From an uncultured Corynebacterium sp. (GTDB taxonomy: Bacteria > Actinomycetota > Actinomycetes > Mycobacteriales > Mycobacteriaceae), in assembly GCF_946222305.1 (NCBI RefSeq), contig NZ_CAMIHZ010000035.1:1-20485 (forward strand): a stretch of DNA of 20,485 nt. The letters run 5' to 3'. A program made the position numbers and the translations under genes. Under the pieces are notes generated by a model. It was not told the origin of the DNA, did no database searches, and saw only the letters and a list, made by a program, of their open reading frames with translations. Of this stretch, positions 14,431 to 20,485 are shown one piece after another (position 1 is the first letter of the stretch; each line of letters starts with the position of its first letter).

Positions 14431-14465
14431 GAGGGAGCCTTTTCGGCTCCCTCTTCGCCTTTTCC
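14431..14465 (+). terminator. Rho-independent terminator of the GYQ-rich membrane protein gene
   Basis: GAGGGAGCC (14431-14439), loop TTTTC, GGCTCCCTC (14445-14453), then TTCGCCTTTTCC. The stem is a perfect 9 bp, about 80 bases after the stop. Confidence 0.75.
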
Positions 14466-14570
14466 TCGGCATGAATTTTGCTTTCTTGCTTGACGGCACC
14501 CCGTGTCTGGCCGGTACGTTGGGCGACTCGTAACCGAATTGTTACCAAACGACGAAGGAGCGAAACTTCA

Positions 14571-14909
14571 ATGCGCAAGTCCGTCAAGACAAACCTCACC
14601 TGCCTCGCACTGGCTGCCGGAGTTGTGGCCGCACCAGCCCTGGTTGCCCCAGCGGCTAACGCTGCAACCGTGGGTCAGTGGGATCAGGTCGCGGCATGTG
14701 AGTCCGGCGGTGACTGGCACATCAACACTGGCAATGGCTACCAGGGTGGCCTACAGTTCAGCCCAGAGACGTGGGCTGGCCACGGTGGCACCCAGTACGC
14801 GCCAACTGCGGACCAGGCTACGAAGGCGCAGCAGATCGAGATCGCCGAGAAGGTTTTGGCATCCCAGGGTGCTGGAGCATGGCCAAACTGCGGTGGCCCA
14901 GTAGCGTAA
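14571..14909 (+). CDS. Small secreted Rpf-like transglycosylase
   Basis: A 112-residue protein; GAAGGAG lies 10 bases before ATG 14571. Residues 1-32 are a Sec signal peptide (basic MRKSVK, hydrophobic core, cleavage after AANA). The rest is almost exactly one resuscitation-promoting-factor domain: WDQVAACESGGDWHINTGN, YQGGLQFSPETW and a C-terminal WPNC. E44 is the catalytic glutamate and C43-C107 the expected disulfide. Rpf proteins cleave peptidoglycan glycan strands and stimulate regrowth of resting cells. There is no LysM, wall-binding or linker region, so this is a minimal, freely secreted form. An inverted repeat GTAAC-6-GTTAC lies at about 14530-14545, about 25 bases before the start. 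Confidence 0.85.
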   Translation: MRKSVKTNLTCLALAAGVVAAPALVAPAANAATVGQWDQVAACESGGDWHINTGNGYQGGLQFSPETWAGHGGTQYAPTADQATKAQQIEIAEKVLASQGAGAWPNCGGPVA

Positions 14910-14952
14910 CTGTGGTGGCTTCTTGACCCCTTCGTGGGGTTCATGGGGGATT

Positions 14953-14971
14953 TTAAGTTAGGATTACCTTG
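14953..14971. promoter_or_regulatory. DtxR-type iron box (first)
   Basis: TTAAGTTAGGATTACCTTG matches the corynebacterial DtxR consensus TTAGGTTAGSCTAACCTAA at 14 of 19 positions. It lies upstream of the siderophore-binding lipoprotein gene, where DtxR-Fe(II) would repress transcription. No confident -35/-10 pair was identified, though TAGGAT inside the box could be the -10. Confidence 0.6.
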
Positions 14972-14972
14972 C

Positions 14973-14991
14973 TTAGGTAAGGGTAACTCCT
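14973..14991. promoter_or_regulatory. DtxR-type iron box (second, weaker)
   Basis: TTAGGTAAGGGTAACTCCT matches the DtxR consensus at 13 of 19 positions, with the left half nearly perfect. It starts one base after the first box, on nearly the same helical face two turns away, and ends 20 bases before the lipoprotein start. Confidence 0.5.
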
Positions 14992-15011
14992 GTAGTTGTA
15001 GAGGCATGCAG

Positions 15012-15932
15012 ATGTCTACTACAAACTTTCGCTCGCGCACCGCGGGCGCCAAGGTCGGACAGCGCTCCGGCCTTGTTCGCATGTTCACCCTTCTCGTGGC
15101 TGCTATCTTCGGCTCAGCGATGCTGGTGGCATGCGGCACCGATTCCGAAGGTAGCAGTAAGGGAGATTCCGGCGAGAAGCGGGTCGTTGCCCTTGACTGG
15201 CGCTACGAAGAAATTCTGGAGGCGCTGGGTGTGAAGCCAGTAGGCGTCGTAGAAATTGGCAAGTCTGCCGCACCAAAGACCTTGGAAGGCAAGCTGGACG
15301 GCGTACAATCCGTCGGCCAGGCCAAGCAGCCAAACCTGGAAGTGATCCAGTCTCTGGAACCCGATCTGATTCTGGCTAGCCCGACTCGTCAAGAGGCGAT
15401 CATGCCGCAGCTGAAGGAGATCGCGGAGACGAAGGCTTACTCCGATACCTCCTACACTGATGTCCTCGATTCCATGGATGACATCGCCAAGCAGCTGGGC
15501 AAGGAAGATAAGGCCAAGGAAGTTCGCGATCGCATCGAAGGCAAGATCGACCAGGCCAAGAAAGAGATCAAGCCCGGTACCCGTGCCGCGGTAGTCGGTT
15601 GGTCCAAGAACACGCTGTACACATGGATCAAGAACTCCTTTGCAGGATCCCTGCTGGCCGCCACCGGTTACGAGTATGGCTACAACGGCGAGCGCTCCGC
15701 CATTGAATCCAAGACGGATGTAGCGGAACTCACCGGGGACAAGCTGCCGGGTATGAAGCTGGACACGATGTACCTGTACAACGACATCGAAGGCTTCAAG
15801 GCCAGCCCTTATAAGGATGTGGTGAAGCACATCGTGGACGTGGAACAAGATACGTGGTCTCGTTCCCGTGGCCCGCTGGCTGCGGAGGCGATGCTGGATC
15901 AGATCATCGAAACCGCTAAGGCAAAAGGATAA
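15012..15932 (+). CDS. Iron-siderophore ABC transporter substrate-binding lipoprotein
   Basis: A 306-residue lipoprotein. ATG 15012 is preferred over ATG 15006 because AGAGG (15000-15004) is 7 bases upstream of the former. The signal ends in a lipobox AMLVAC, so C41 is lipidated and the protein is anchored outside the membrane. The mature part follows the FecB/FepB-like class III binding-protein plan: RVVALDWRYEEILEALGVKP, LEVIQSLEPDLILASPT, and a long connecting helix around KQLGKEDKAKEVRDRIEGKI. It captures a ferric siderophore and passes it to the two permeases encoded next. Two DtxR boxes upstream point to iron repression. The exact ligand cannot be read from the sequence. Confidence 0.85.
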   Translation: MSTTNFRSRTAGAKVGQRSGLVRMFTLLVAAIFGSAMLVACGTDSEGSSKGDSGEKRVVALDWRYEEILEALGVKPVGVVEIGKSAAPKTLEGKLDGVQSVGQAKQPNLEVIQSLEPDLILASPTRQEAIMPQLKEIAETKAYSDTSYTDVLDSMDDIAKQLGKEDKAKEVRDRIEGKIDQAKKEIKPGTRAAVVGWSKNTLYTWIKNSFAGSLLAATGYEYGYNGERSAIESKTDVAELTGDKLPGMKLDTMYLYNDIEGFKASPYKDVVKHIVDVEQDTWSRSRGPLAAEAMLDQIIETAKAKG

Positions 15933-17039
15933 ATGACTTTAACGCTCGTGCGCGCCGTTGAACGTAACTCCGAAGACGTCCACGACGGCCAAGTCACAGC
16001 TCAACGCACCAGCCGCGCCCGCTCTCCGCGTCGCGCGGCTTCGGCCGTTGCTATCGCATTGGGAGTGGCCGTCATCGTGGGCATGTGGTTGTGGCGCATG
16101 GGCGCTGTCACTGTCCCTGCGGATGCCCCGCAACTCGCCGCCGAGGTGCACGCAGTCATGCGTGACCGGTTGCTGGCTGCCACCGTCATCGGCCTAGCCT
16201 TGGGCGTGGCAGGCGTGCTACTGCGCACGGCCACCCACAACCCCCTGGCTGACCCCGAAATCACCGGCGTGAATTCCGGTGCAGCGTTCGGGGCTGTCAT
16301 CGGCACCACCCTCACCGGATCCATTTCCGGTGCTGCAGTCTTGCCGGGAGCACTCGCCGGCGCGGGCCTGGCGGCGGTCATTACCGTGGGCATCGGTTTG
16401 CGGGCTAACTCCGCAGACCCCACCGGCGCCACCGCGGTGCAGCGCATGATCCTGCTGGGTATCGCGATTTCTGCATTATTCTCTGCCCTCACCGCCGTCA
16501 CACTCGTCATTGACGAAGCCCAGCTGTCCACCGTGCTGTCTTGGCTTTCGGGTCGGCTAGGTGGCGTGCGTTTGGCGGATATCGTTCCCAGCATCATCGC
16601 GGTAGCCCTCGTGTGGCCGTTGATGTGGTTTTCCGGCCGGGGCCTGGATACCCTTGCCGCCGGCGATGCACTAGCAAGTTCGGTGGGAGCCAACCCTCGT
16701 CGCATGCGCATTCTTGCCGTTCTGGGCGCCGTGATTCTGGTGGCGCCCGCCGTCGCCGCCGCGGGTCCTATCGGTTTCTTGGGCCTGATGGCCGCCGTTG
16801 TCGCCCACCGTGTGGCGGGACCTCGGCACCGGTTGGGGTTGTTAGTCGCACCTGTCGTAGGTGCGGCGGTTCTTTTGGTTGCCGACGCCACCGCTCAAGC
16901 ACTATGGGCCCCCGCTGAAACCCCGGTGGGCGTGGTGACGTCCATAGCCGGCGTGCCACTGTTGCTGTGGGGAATCAATCGCCTGCAACCGCGAAAATCA
17001 CGTCGCGCAAAGGGAGCTGCGCGGGGTGGTCGCCTGTGA
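15933..17039 (+). CDS. Siderophore ABC transporter permease, FecCD family (first)
   Basis: A 368-residue polytopic protein whose ATG directly follows the lipoprotein stop, with AAAAGGA as a likely ribosome site. Residues 1-35 are a basic, Arg-rich cytoplasmic tail. The FecCD signature appears as RDRLLAATVIGLALGVAGVL, then THNPLADPEITGVNSGAAFG. The coupling region GLDTLAAGDALASSVGAN and the later PIGFLGLMAAVVAHRVAGPR contact the ATPase in related BtuCD structures. With the second permease it forms the membrane channel. Its C-terminus is basic (KSRRAKGAARGG). Confidence 0.88.
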   Translation: MTLTLVRAVERNSEDVHDGQVTAQRTSRARSPRRAASAVAIALGVAVIVGMWLWRMGAVTVPADAPQLAAEVHAVMRDRLLAATVIGLALGVAGVLLRTATHNPLADPEITGVNSGAAFGAVIGTTLTGSISGAAVLPGALAGAGLAAVITVGIGLRANSADPTGATAVQRMILLGIAISALFSALTAVTLVIDEAQLSTVLSWLSGRLGGVRLADIVPSIIAVALVWPLMWFSGRGLDTLAAGDALASSVGANPRRMRILAVLGAVILVAPAVAAAGPIGFLGLMAAVVAHRVAGPRHRLGLLVAPVVGAAVLLVADATAQALWAPAETPVGVVTSIAGVPLLLWGINRLQPRKSRRAKGAARGGRL

Positions 17040-18079
17040 TTTCACGCGGTCGTTTCTGGACCGTCATCGCCATTCTTTCCGCAATTCTCTTCGCTGCCAT
17101 CGTTGTAGCCCTGGGCGTGGGAGCGGTGATGAAGCCTCCCGCGGAGGTGCTTAATGAGCTGTTCTCCGGCGGAAAACTGGTCTGGCGTTACCGCATGCCA
17201 CGTGTGCTGGTGGGAATTCTTGCCGGGGCAGCGATGGCGGTTTCCGGTGCGTTACTGCAGTTGGCGCTGCGGAACCCGCTCGCGGCTCCCGACACGGTAG
17301 GCGTCACCGCGGGTGGTGGTTTGGCGGCGGTAGCGGCACTGCTGAGCGTGGGCTCGCTTCCGGCTCAGGCGTTAACACCCGTGGCGTTTATCGGCGCGAT
17401 GGTCGGCGCAGGATTGGTGTTGCTGCTCGCGGGACGGGGTGCCAGCGATCCGATTCGGCTGACACTTACAGGTGTGGCTGTATCGGTGGGCTTGGGTGCG
17501 TTAACGCAATTACTACTGGTGAAAGCCGCGCCTGAAGCCGGTGCAGCTATGACGTGGCTGAAGGGTTCGCTATATGCGCGGACGATTTCGGACGCACAGA
17601 TCATCGCGCCGGTCGTTATCGCCGTCATTGTGGTGACCGTGATTATCGCCCGGCATTTGGACATGCTGAACCTAGATTCCTCCGCCATGGCTGGCGTGGG
17701 AGTGAATGAGAAACTGTGGCGCGCGATAGCCGTCGTATGTGCCATTGCATTGGGTGCAGCTGCCGTGGCCGCGGCAGGCGTGCTGGGCTTCGCCGGATTG
17801 ATCGTGCCCCATGCGGCGCGGCTGCTGGTGGGTAGCGCGGGGCGTCGAGTAATACCGGTATCCGCCCTAGCCGGAGCCACCCTGGTTACGGTGTGTGACG
17901 CCTTGGGCCGGTGGGCCTTCGCACCCACGGAAATCCCGGTGGGTGCGTTGATAGCCGTAGTCGGCGCACCATACTTCGTGTACCTGTTGTTACGGTTATC
18001 GCGCACAAACCCCAACGCAACCGCAGGGCGGGCTAAGCGAAAGGGCGTTTTACGTGTTCAAGAAAGGACGGTGGCATGA
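17036..18079 (+). CDS. Siderophore ABC transporter permease, FecCD family (second)
   Basis: A 347-residue protein. GTG 17036 is chosen because it overlaps the first permease's stop as GTGA and has GGGGTGG upstream; the longer frame would run back into that gene. The signature reads YRMPRVLVGILAGAAMAVSG, then LRNPLAAPDTVGVTAGGGLA, with the coupling segment LDSSAMAGVGVN and the ATPase-facing GVLGFAGLIVPHAARLLVG. These are closer to the FecD consensus than those of the first permease. Coupled translation implies equal supply of both halves of the channel. Confidence 0.9.
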   Translation: MISRGRFWTVIAILSAILFAAIVVALGVGAVMKPPAEVLNELFSGGKLVWRYRMPRVLVGILAGAAMAVSGALLQLALRNPLAAPDTVGVTAGGGLAAVAALLSVGSLPAQALTPVAFIGAMVGAGLVLLLAGRGASDPIRLTLTGVAVSVGLGALTQLLLVKAAPEAGAAMTWLKGSLYARTISDAQIIAPVVIAVIVVTVIIARHLDMLNLDSSAMAGVGVNEKLWRAIAVVCAIALGAAAVAAAGVLGFAGLIVPHAARLLVGSAGRRVIPVSALAGATLVTVCDALGRWAFAPTEIPVGALIAVVGAPYFVYLLLRLSRTNPNATAGRAKRKGVLRVQERTVA

Positions 18080-18948
18080 GCGATAAAGGTGCAACCCGAA
18101 AAGGCGAAGCCGGTGGCCGTGCAATCAATACCGCCGGAACCGAAAACGCACTGAGTCAGCCGACGGTCGCCCTCGAGGGGCAACTCAGCGCTGAATCCAT
18201 CACAGTGGGCTATGGTGGGCCCGATATTTTGCGCGATGTGGACCTGCAGATTCCCGCGGGGAAAATTACCGCGCTGATCGGCCCCAATGGTTGCGGCAAG
18301 TCCACGCTGCTACGTGCTCTGGGGCGGCAGCAACCGCTTTCCGCGGGGCGCGTTCGCTTGGGTGAGGCCTCTATTCGCGACCTCTCGGCACGCCAGTTCG
18401 CTCGCCATGTTGCTTTCCTGCCACAGCAGCCTGTGACGCCGGAAGGGGTGACCGTTCGCGAAGTCATTGCGTATGGCCGCTATCCGTACACGGGGGCTTT
18501 CGCATCGCTGAGTACCCGCGATCATGAGGCAATCGAACGCGCCGCAGTGAAAGCTGGCGTGGAGCAGCTGCTGGATGTGCCTGCCACGGAACTATCAGGC
18601 GGTCAGCGCCAACGGATTTGGGTGGCGATGACTGTGGCTCAGCAGACTCCGGTGTTGCTATTGGATGAACCCACCACGTATCTGGATCCGGCGCATCAGA
18701 TTGCGATTCTGGATCTGGTGCGGGAGTTGAACGCTGCTGGGCGCACAGTGGTGATGGTAGTGCACGATATGACTCACGCGGCGCGCTTCGCCGACCATAT
18801 TGTGGCGATGCGCGATGGACAGATCGTGGCGGCGGGGGAGACCGAGGCTGTGATGTCGGCGGAGTTGGTCAACGAAGTGTTCGGGATCAGTTGTCTGACG
18901 GTGGAGGATCCGGAAACCGGGCGTGTGCTGCCGGTGCCGTATAGGTAG
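18076..18948 (+). CDS. Siderophore ABC transporter ATP-binding protein
   Basis: A 290-residue ATPase of the FepC/FhuC type; ATG 18076 overlaps the previous stop as ATGA. All motifs are intact: Walker A GPNGCGKST (69-77), Q-loop in FLPQQP, signature LSGGQ (173-177), Walker B VLLLDEP (193-199) and switch H230 in VVHD. It drives the two FecCD permeases. The first ~35 residues (MSDKGATRKGEAGGRAINTA onward) are a polar extension not found in most relatives and probably flexible. It is the last gene of the operon. Only a weak hairpin, CTCCAC/GTGGAG at 19011-19027, follows. Confidence 0.92.
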   Translation: MSDKGATRKGEAGGRAINTAGTENALSQPTVALEGQLSAESITVGYGGPDILRDVDLQIPAGKITALIGPNGCGKSTLLRALGRQQPLSAGRVRLGEASIRDLSARQFARHVAFLPQQPVTPEGVTVREVIAYGRYPYTGAFASLSTRDHEAIERAAVKAGVEQLLDVPATELSGGQRQRIWVAMTVAQQTPVLLLDEPTTYLDPAHQIAILDLVRELNAAGRTVVMVVHDMTHAARFADHIVAMRDGQIVAAGETEAVMSAELVNEVFGISCLTVEDPETGRVLPVPYR

Positions 18949-19197
18949 AGCGTGAGCGCATAGCGCCCCAACTGGGCACCTTGGTGGTCAATTGCACGGG
19001 TGAACGGGCTCTCCACAAAGGGTGGAGCAGAAGTATCTCAACGTGTCTACTAGAGCGCCATAAAAATGTCCAGCAAAGTCGATTCAAAGTGTCGACCGCG
19101 AGTCAAGCTATGGTGATCACCTGGAGGGGTTCTGCGGTGGCATGTGCAGCATCACCGGGTTGATCAGCTTTCCCATCTACGCGATGAGGTGAGAACC

Positions 19198-20016
19198 ATG
19201 ACCGGACACCACACACCGCAACAGTCACAGAAACCGGAACAAGTCTTTGCTAGCGGACGTGAACTCATTGAGGCGGTCGTTGCTCGTAGGGAGCAGGCTA
19301 CACAAGCCCGTGAGATCCTTGCTTCTTTGGACGGGGATTTGCCTAATGCTGAGGCACTCGATGGGGACCGTATTGATGGTGTGAAGGTGTTGTGGATCAC
19401 CGAGACGCGGGCTGCTCGTGATGAAACCGCGTTCCGCCATGCGCTGGCTACCGCGCATCAGTTGCGGGAGGCAGGTAAGAAGATGACGGATGCGGCGATC
19501 ATTGATGCCTACGAGCGCGCCTACACCATTGCCCAGGCGGTGGGGGCGGATCACCGGGAGCCGGAGATGCCCCCAATGCGGGATCGTCTCACAATGGCCA
19601 GACGCGTCCGCGGCTACGTCCTAGGCCATAAGAAGAACACGGGCTCTAGCTCCTTCGCGGGGAGTGCAGGGCATGCCACAGCGCGTGAGCGTAAGGCGTT
19701 AGCCACTATGGACCGCAGGGGCGGCCAGAAGGCCGCACAACGCTGGAACGACAGAGACAGTGACTATGTGAAGGCTGAAACAGCCAAACTAAAACAGGCG
19801 AATGCAAAGCGTGCGATGAGTGGTCGGGTTACTGCCCGACAAATTGCCAACTACTTTGATGACACCATGCTTCAAACTGGTTCGTATCCATCTATTTCCG
19901 AAGCTATGCAAGAGTTTAGCGTGTCCCGTCCAACCGTCAATAGAGCTTTAAAAAGGCTGGGATATCGCTACCTCGAGGACGTAGGACAGCCTCAAAATAA
20001 ATGTGTCAGGCCGTAA
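19198..20016 (+). CDS. Plasmid-replication-like DNA-binding protein with C-terminal HTH
   Basis: A 272-residue protein from ATG 19198, with GAGGTGAG close upstream; the frame is open back to about 19144. It is charged and mostly helical. A basic middle (ARRVRGYVLGHKKNTG), then GRRGGQKAAQRW-like repeats (here DRRGGQKAAQRWNDR), and a C-terminal helix-turn-helix PSISEAMQEFSVSRPTVNRA recall the tails of corynebacterial plasmid replication proteins. The replicase catalytic domain of those proteins is not visible, so this may be an accessory Rep/partition protein or a domain remnant of an integrated plasmid. A hairpin TGCCTCT-GAA-AGAGGCA follows at 20034-20050. The family is not firmly recognised. 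Confidence 0.45.
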   Translation: MTGHHTPQQSQKPEQVFASGRELIEAVVARREQATQAREILASLDGDLPNAEALDGDRIDGVKVLWITETRAARDETAFRHALATAHQLREAGKKMTDAAIIDAYERAYTIAQAVGADHREPEMPPMRDRLTMARRVRGYVLGHKKNTGSSSFAGSAGHATARERKALATMDRRGGQKAAQRWNDRDSDYVKAETAKLKQANAKRAMSGRVTARQIANYFDDTMLQTGSYPSISEAMQEFSVSRPTVNRALKRLGYRYLEDVGQPQNKCVRP

Positions 20017-20033
20017 GCAATACACGGTTCCCC

Positions 20034-20050
20034 TGCCTCTGAAAGAGGCA
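20034..20050 (+). terminator. Short hairpin after the replication-like gene
   Basis: TGCCTCT-GAA-AGAGGCA is a perfect 7-bp stem, 18 bases past the stop, followed after a few bases by TCTTTATT. It is a plausible terminator of modest strength. Confidence 0.4.
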
Positions 20051-20189
20051 GTAAGTCTTTATTCCCCTACACCTCGTGCATACCTACTGGGTAGCTGTCG
20101 ATGGTTCTCTCTTTCTCGATCGTATGCGGGTGCGGGATTCTGGAATATTCTTACTAGAGAAGATCGTTTGGTGGTTGGAGGAATTGGTT

Positions 20190-20270
20190 ATGACAGTAAA
20201 GAACTCGCCTTCTCCTCGGGTTGTCCGTGCGAGGGCGCGGGCCGCGGTGACAGCAAGTCATAAGACAGGC
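20190..20270 (+). pseudogene. Start of an unknown gene interrupted by an IS6-family element
   Basis: ATG 20190 has GGAGG 8 bases upstream and opens a basic N-terminus (MTVKNSPSPRVVRARARAAV, then TASHKTG). The frame meets the IS inverted repeat at 20271 after 27 codons and stops inside it at 20297. The good ribosome site and abrupt end suggest a gene truncated by the insertion. No family is recognised. The continuation would lie beyond the element's right end, outside the window. Confidence 0.35.
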
Positions 20271-20485
20271 GGTGCTGTTGCAAAGTTGGGGCAGTAGAAA
20301 GACCGGCGTGAAATAATCACAGCCGTGGGTATCTTCTCCGGTCGTTATTTCCCTCGTGGCATCATTCTGTGGGCAGTGCGGTGGTACTGCCGCTACGGGG
20401 TGAGTTACCGCGATCTGGAGGAAATGATGGCTTCAGCGGGGCGTGCCGGTCGATCACACCACGATCTACCGCTGGGTCCAGAAAT
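20271..20485 (+). mobile_element. IS6-family insertion sequence, left end (runs off window)
   Basis: GGTGCTGTTGCAAAGTT at 20271-20287 closely resembles the terminal inverted repeats of IS6-family elements (IS26, IS257 and IS6100 all share the CTGTTGCAAA core). The transposase start follows after 38 bases, the usual spacing. The right end and the target duplication are outside the window. Confidence 0.8.
20325..20485 (+). pseudogene. IS6-family transposase, frameshifted and incomplete
   Basis: From GTG 20325 the protein reads GIFSGRYFPRGIILWAVRWY then CRYGVSYRDLEEMMA, the classic N-terminus of IS6-family transposases. At about 20430-20434 (GGCTTCAGC) one extra base shifts the frame. One base later the expected QRGVPVDHTTIYRWVQK continues to the window end. 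The frameshift should inactivate this copy, unless it is a sequencing error. Confidence 0.8.

Noticed and set aside
16001..16891. 296-codon minus-strand frame opposite the first FecCD permease
   Set aside because: Antisense reading of a GC-rich membrane protein gene, with no motif, while the + frame has the full FecCD signature.
20003..20263. 86-codon + strand frame after the replication-like gene
   Set aside because: It overlaps the stop of that gene, contains the terminator-like hairpin and conflicts with the better-supported start at 20190.
1..20485. tRNA, rRNA, CRISPR arrays and riboswitches
   Set aside because: No cloverleaf, rRNA-like or regularly spaced repeat pattern was recognised on either strand; the only regular repeats are the His-rich modules and the GYxQGY coding repeats.

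Overview
The window reads as a piece of a Corynebacterium chromosome, or of a closely related actinobacterium. This rests on GC-rich codon use, a small secreted Rpf-type lytic transglycosylase, DtxR-like iron boxes, actinobacterial-type DnaA boxes (TTGTCCACA) and protein motifs typical of corynebacteria. The species cannot be named from the sequence alone.

Left accessory part (1-5750). The window opens with the first codons of a leftward DnaQ-like exonuclease gene, followed by about 900 bases with only gene debris. A small ribbon-helix-helix-like regulator (973-1206) has a 16-bp perfect palindrome and repeats upstream. Next comes a transposon-like pair: a tyrosine-recombinase-like gene broken by a frameshift (1417-2492) and a DDE transposase (2504-4252). 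An abortive-infection gene with a C-terminal HEPN-like Abi_C domain (4410-5291) follows and ends at a terminator. Its base composition looks poorer in GC than the core to its right.

Metabolic block (5752-12795). A leftward DJ-1/PfpI (Hsp31-like) gene diverges from a tightly coupled rightward run. The run is an SbnA-like PLP enzyme, a 1029-residue fusion of an FAD/NAD(P)-binding domain to a Y4yA-type PLP decarboxylase, and a SulP-family permease without a STAS domain. The stop of the first overlaps the start of the second by ATGA, and the third may overlap the second by 11 bases. The SbnA and Y4yA families are known from diaminopropionate and siderophore gene clusters. The run probably makes a small metal chelator or an amino-acid building block, but no IucA/IucC-type synthetase and no SbnB are visible here. 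A convergent secreted lipocalin ends against this run in a shared hairpin.

Metal and envelope block (13203-18948). A histidine-rich metal-binding protein made of two 49-codon repeats is closed by a strong terminator. Then come a Tyr/Gly/Gln-rich four-helix membrane protein and a small Rpf-like protein. Last is a complete iron-siderophore ABC importer operon (lipoprotein, two FecCD permeases, ATPase) preceded by two tandem DtxR-like boxes. Uptake and possible chelator synthesis lie in one neighbourhood, which fits metal acquisition under iron control.

Right accessory part (18949-20485). A plasmid-replication-like DNA-binding protein with a C-terminal helix-turn-helix is followed by a short gene start cut off by the left inverted repeat of an IS6-family element. 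That element's transposase carries a one-base frameshift and runs off the window.
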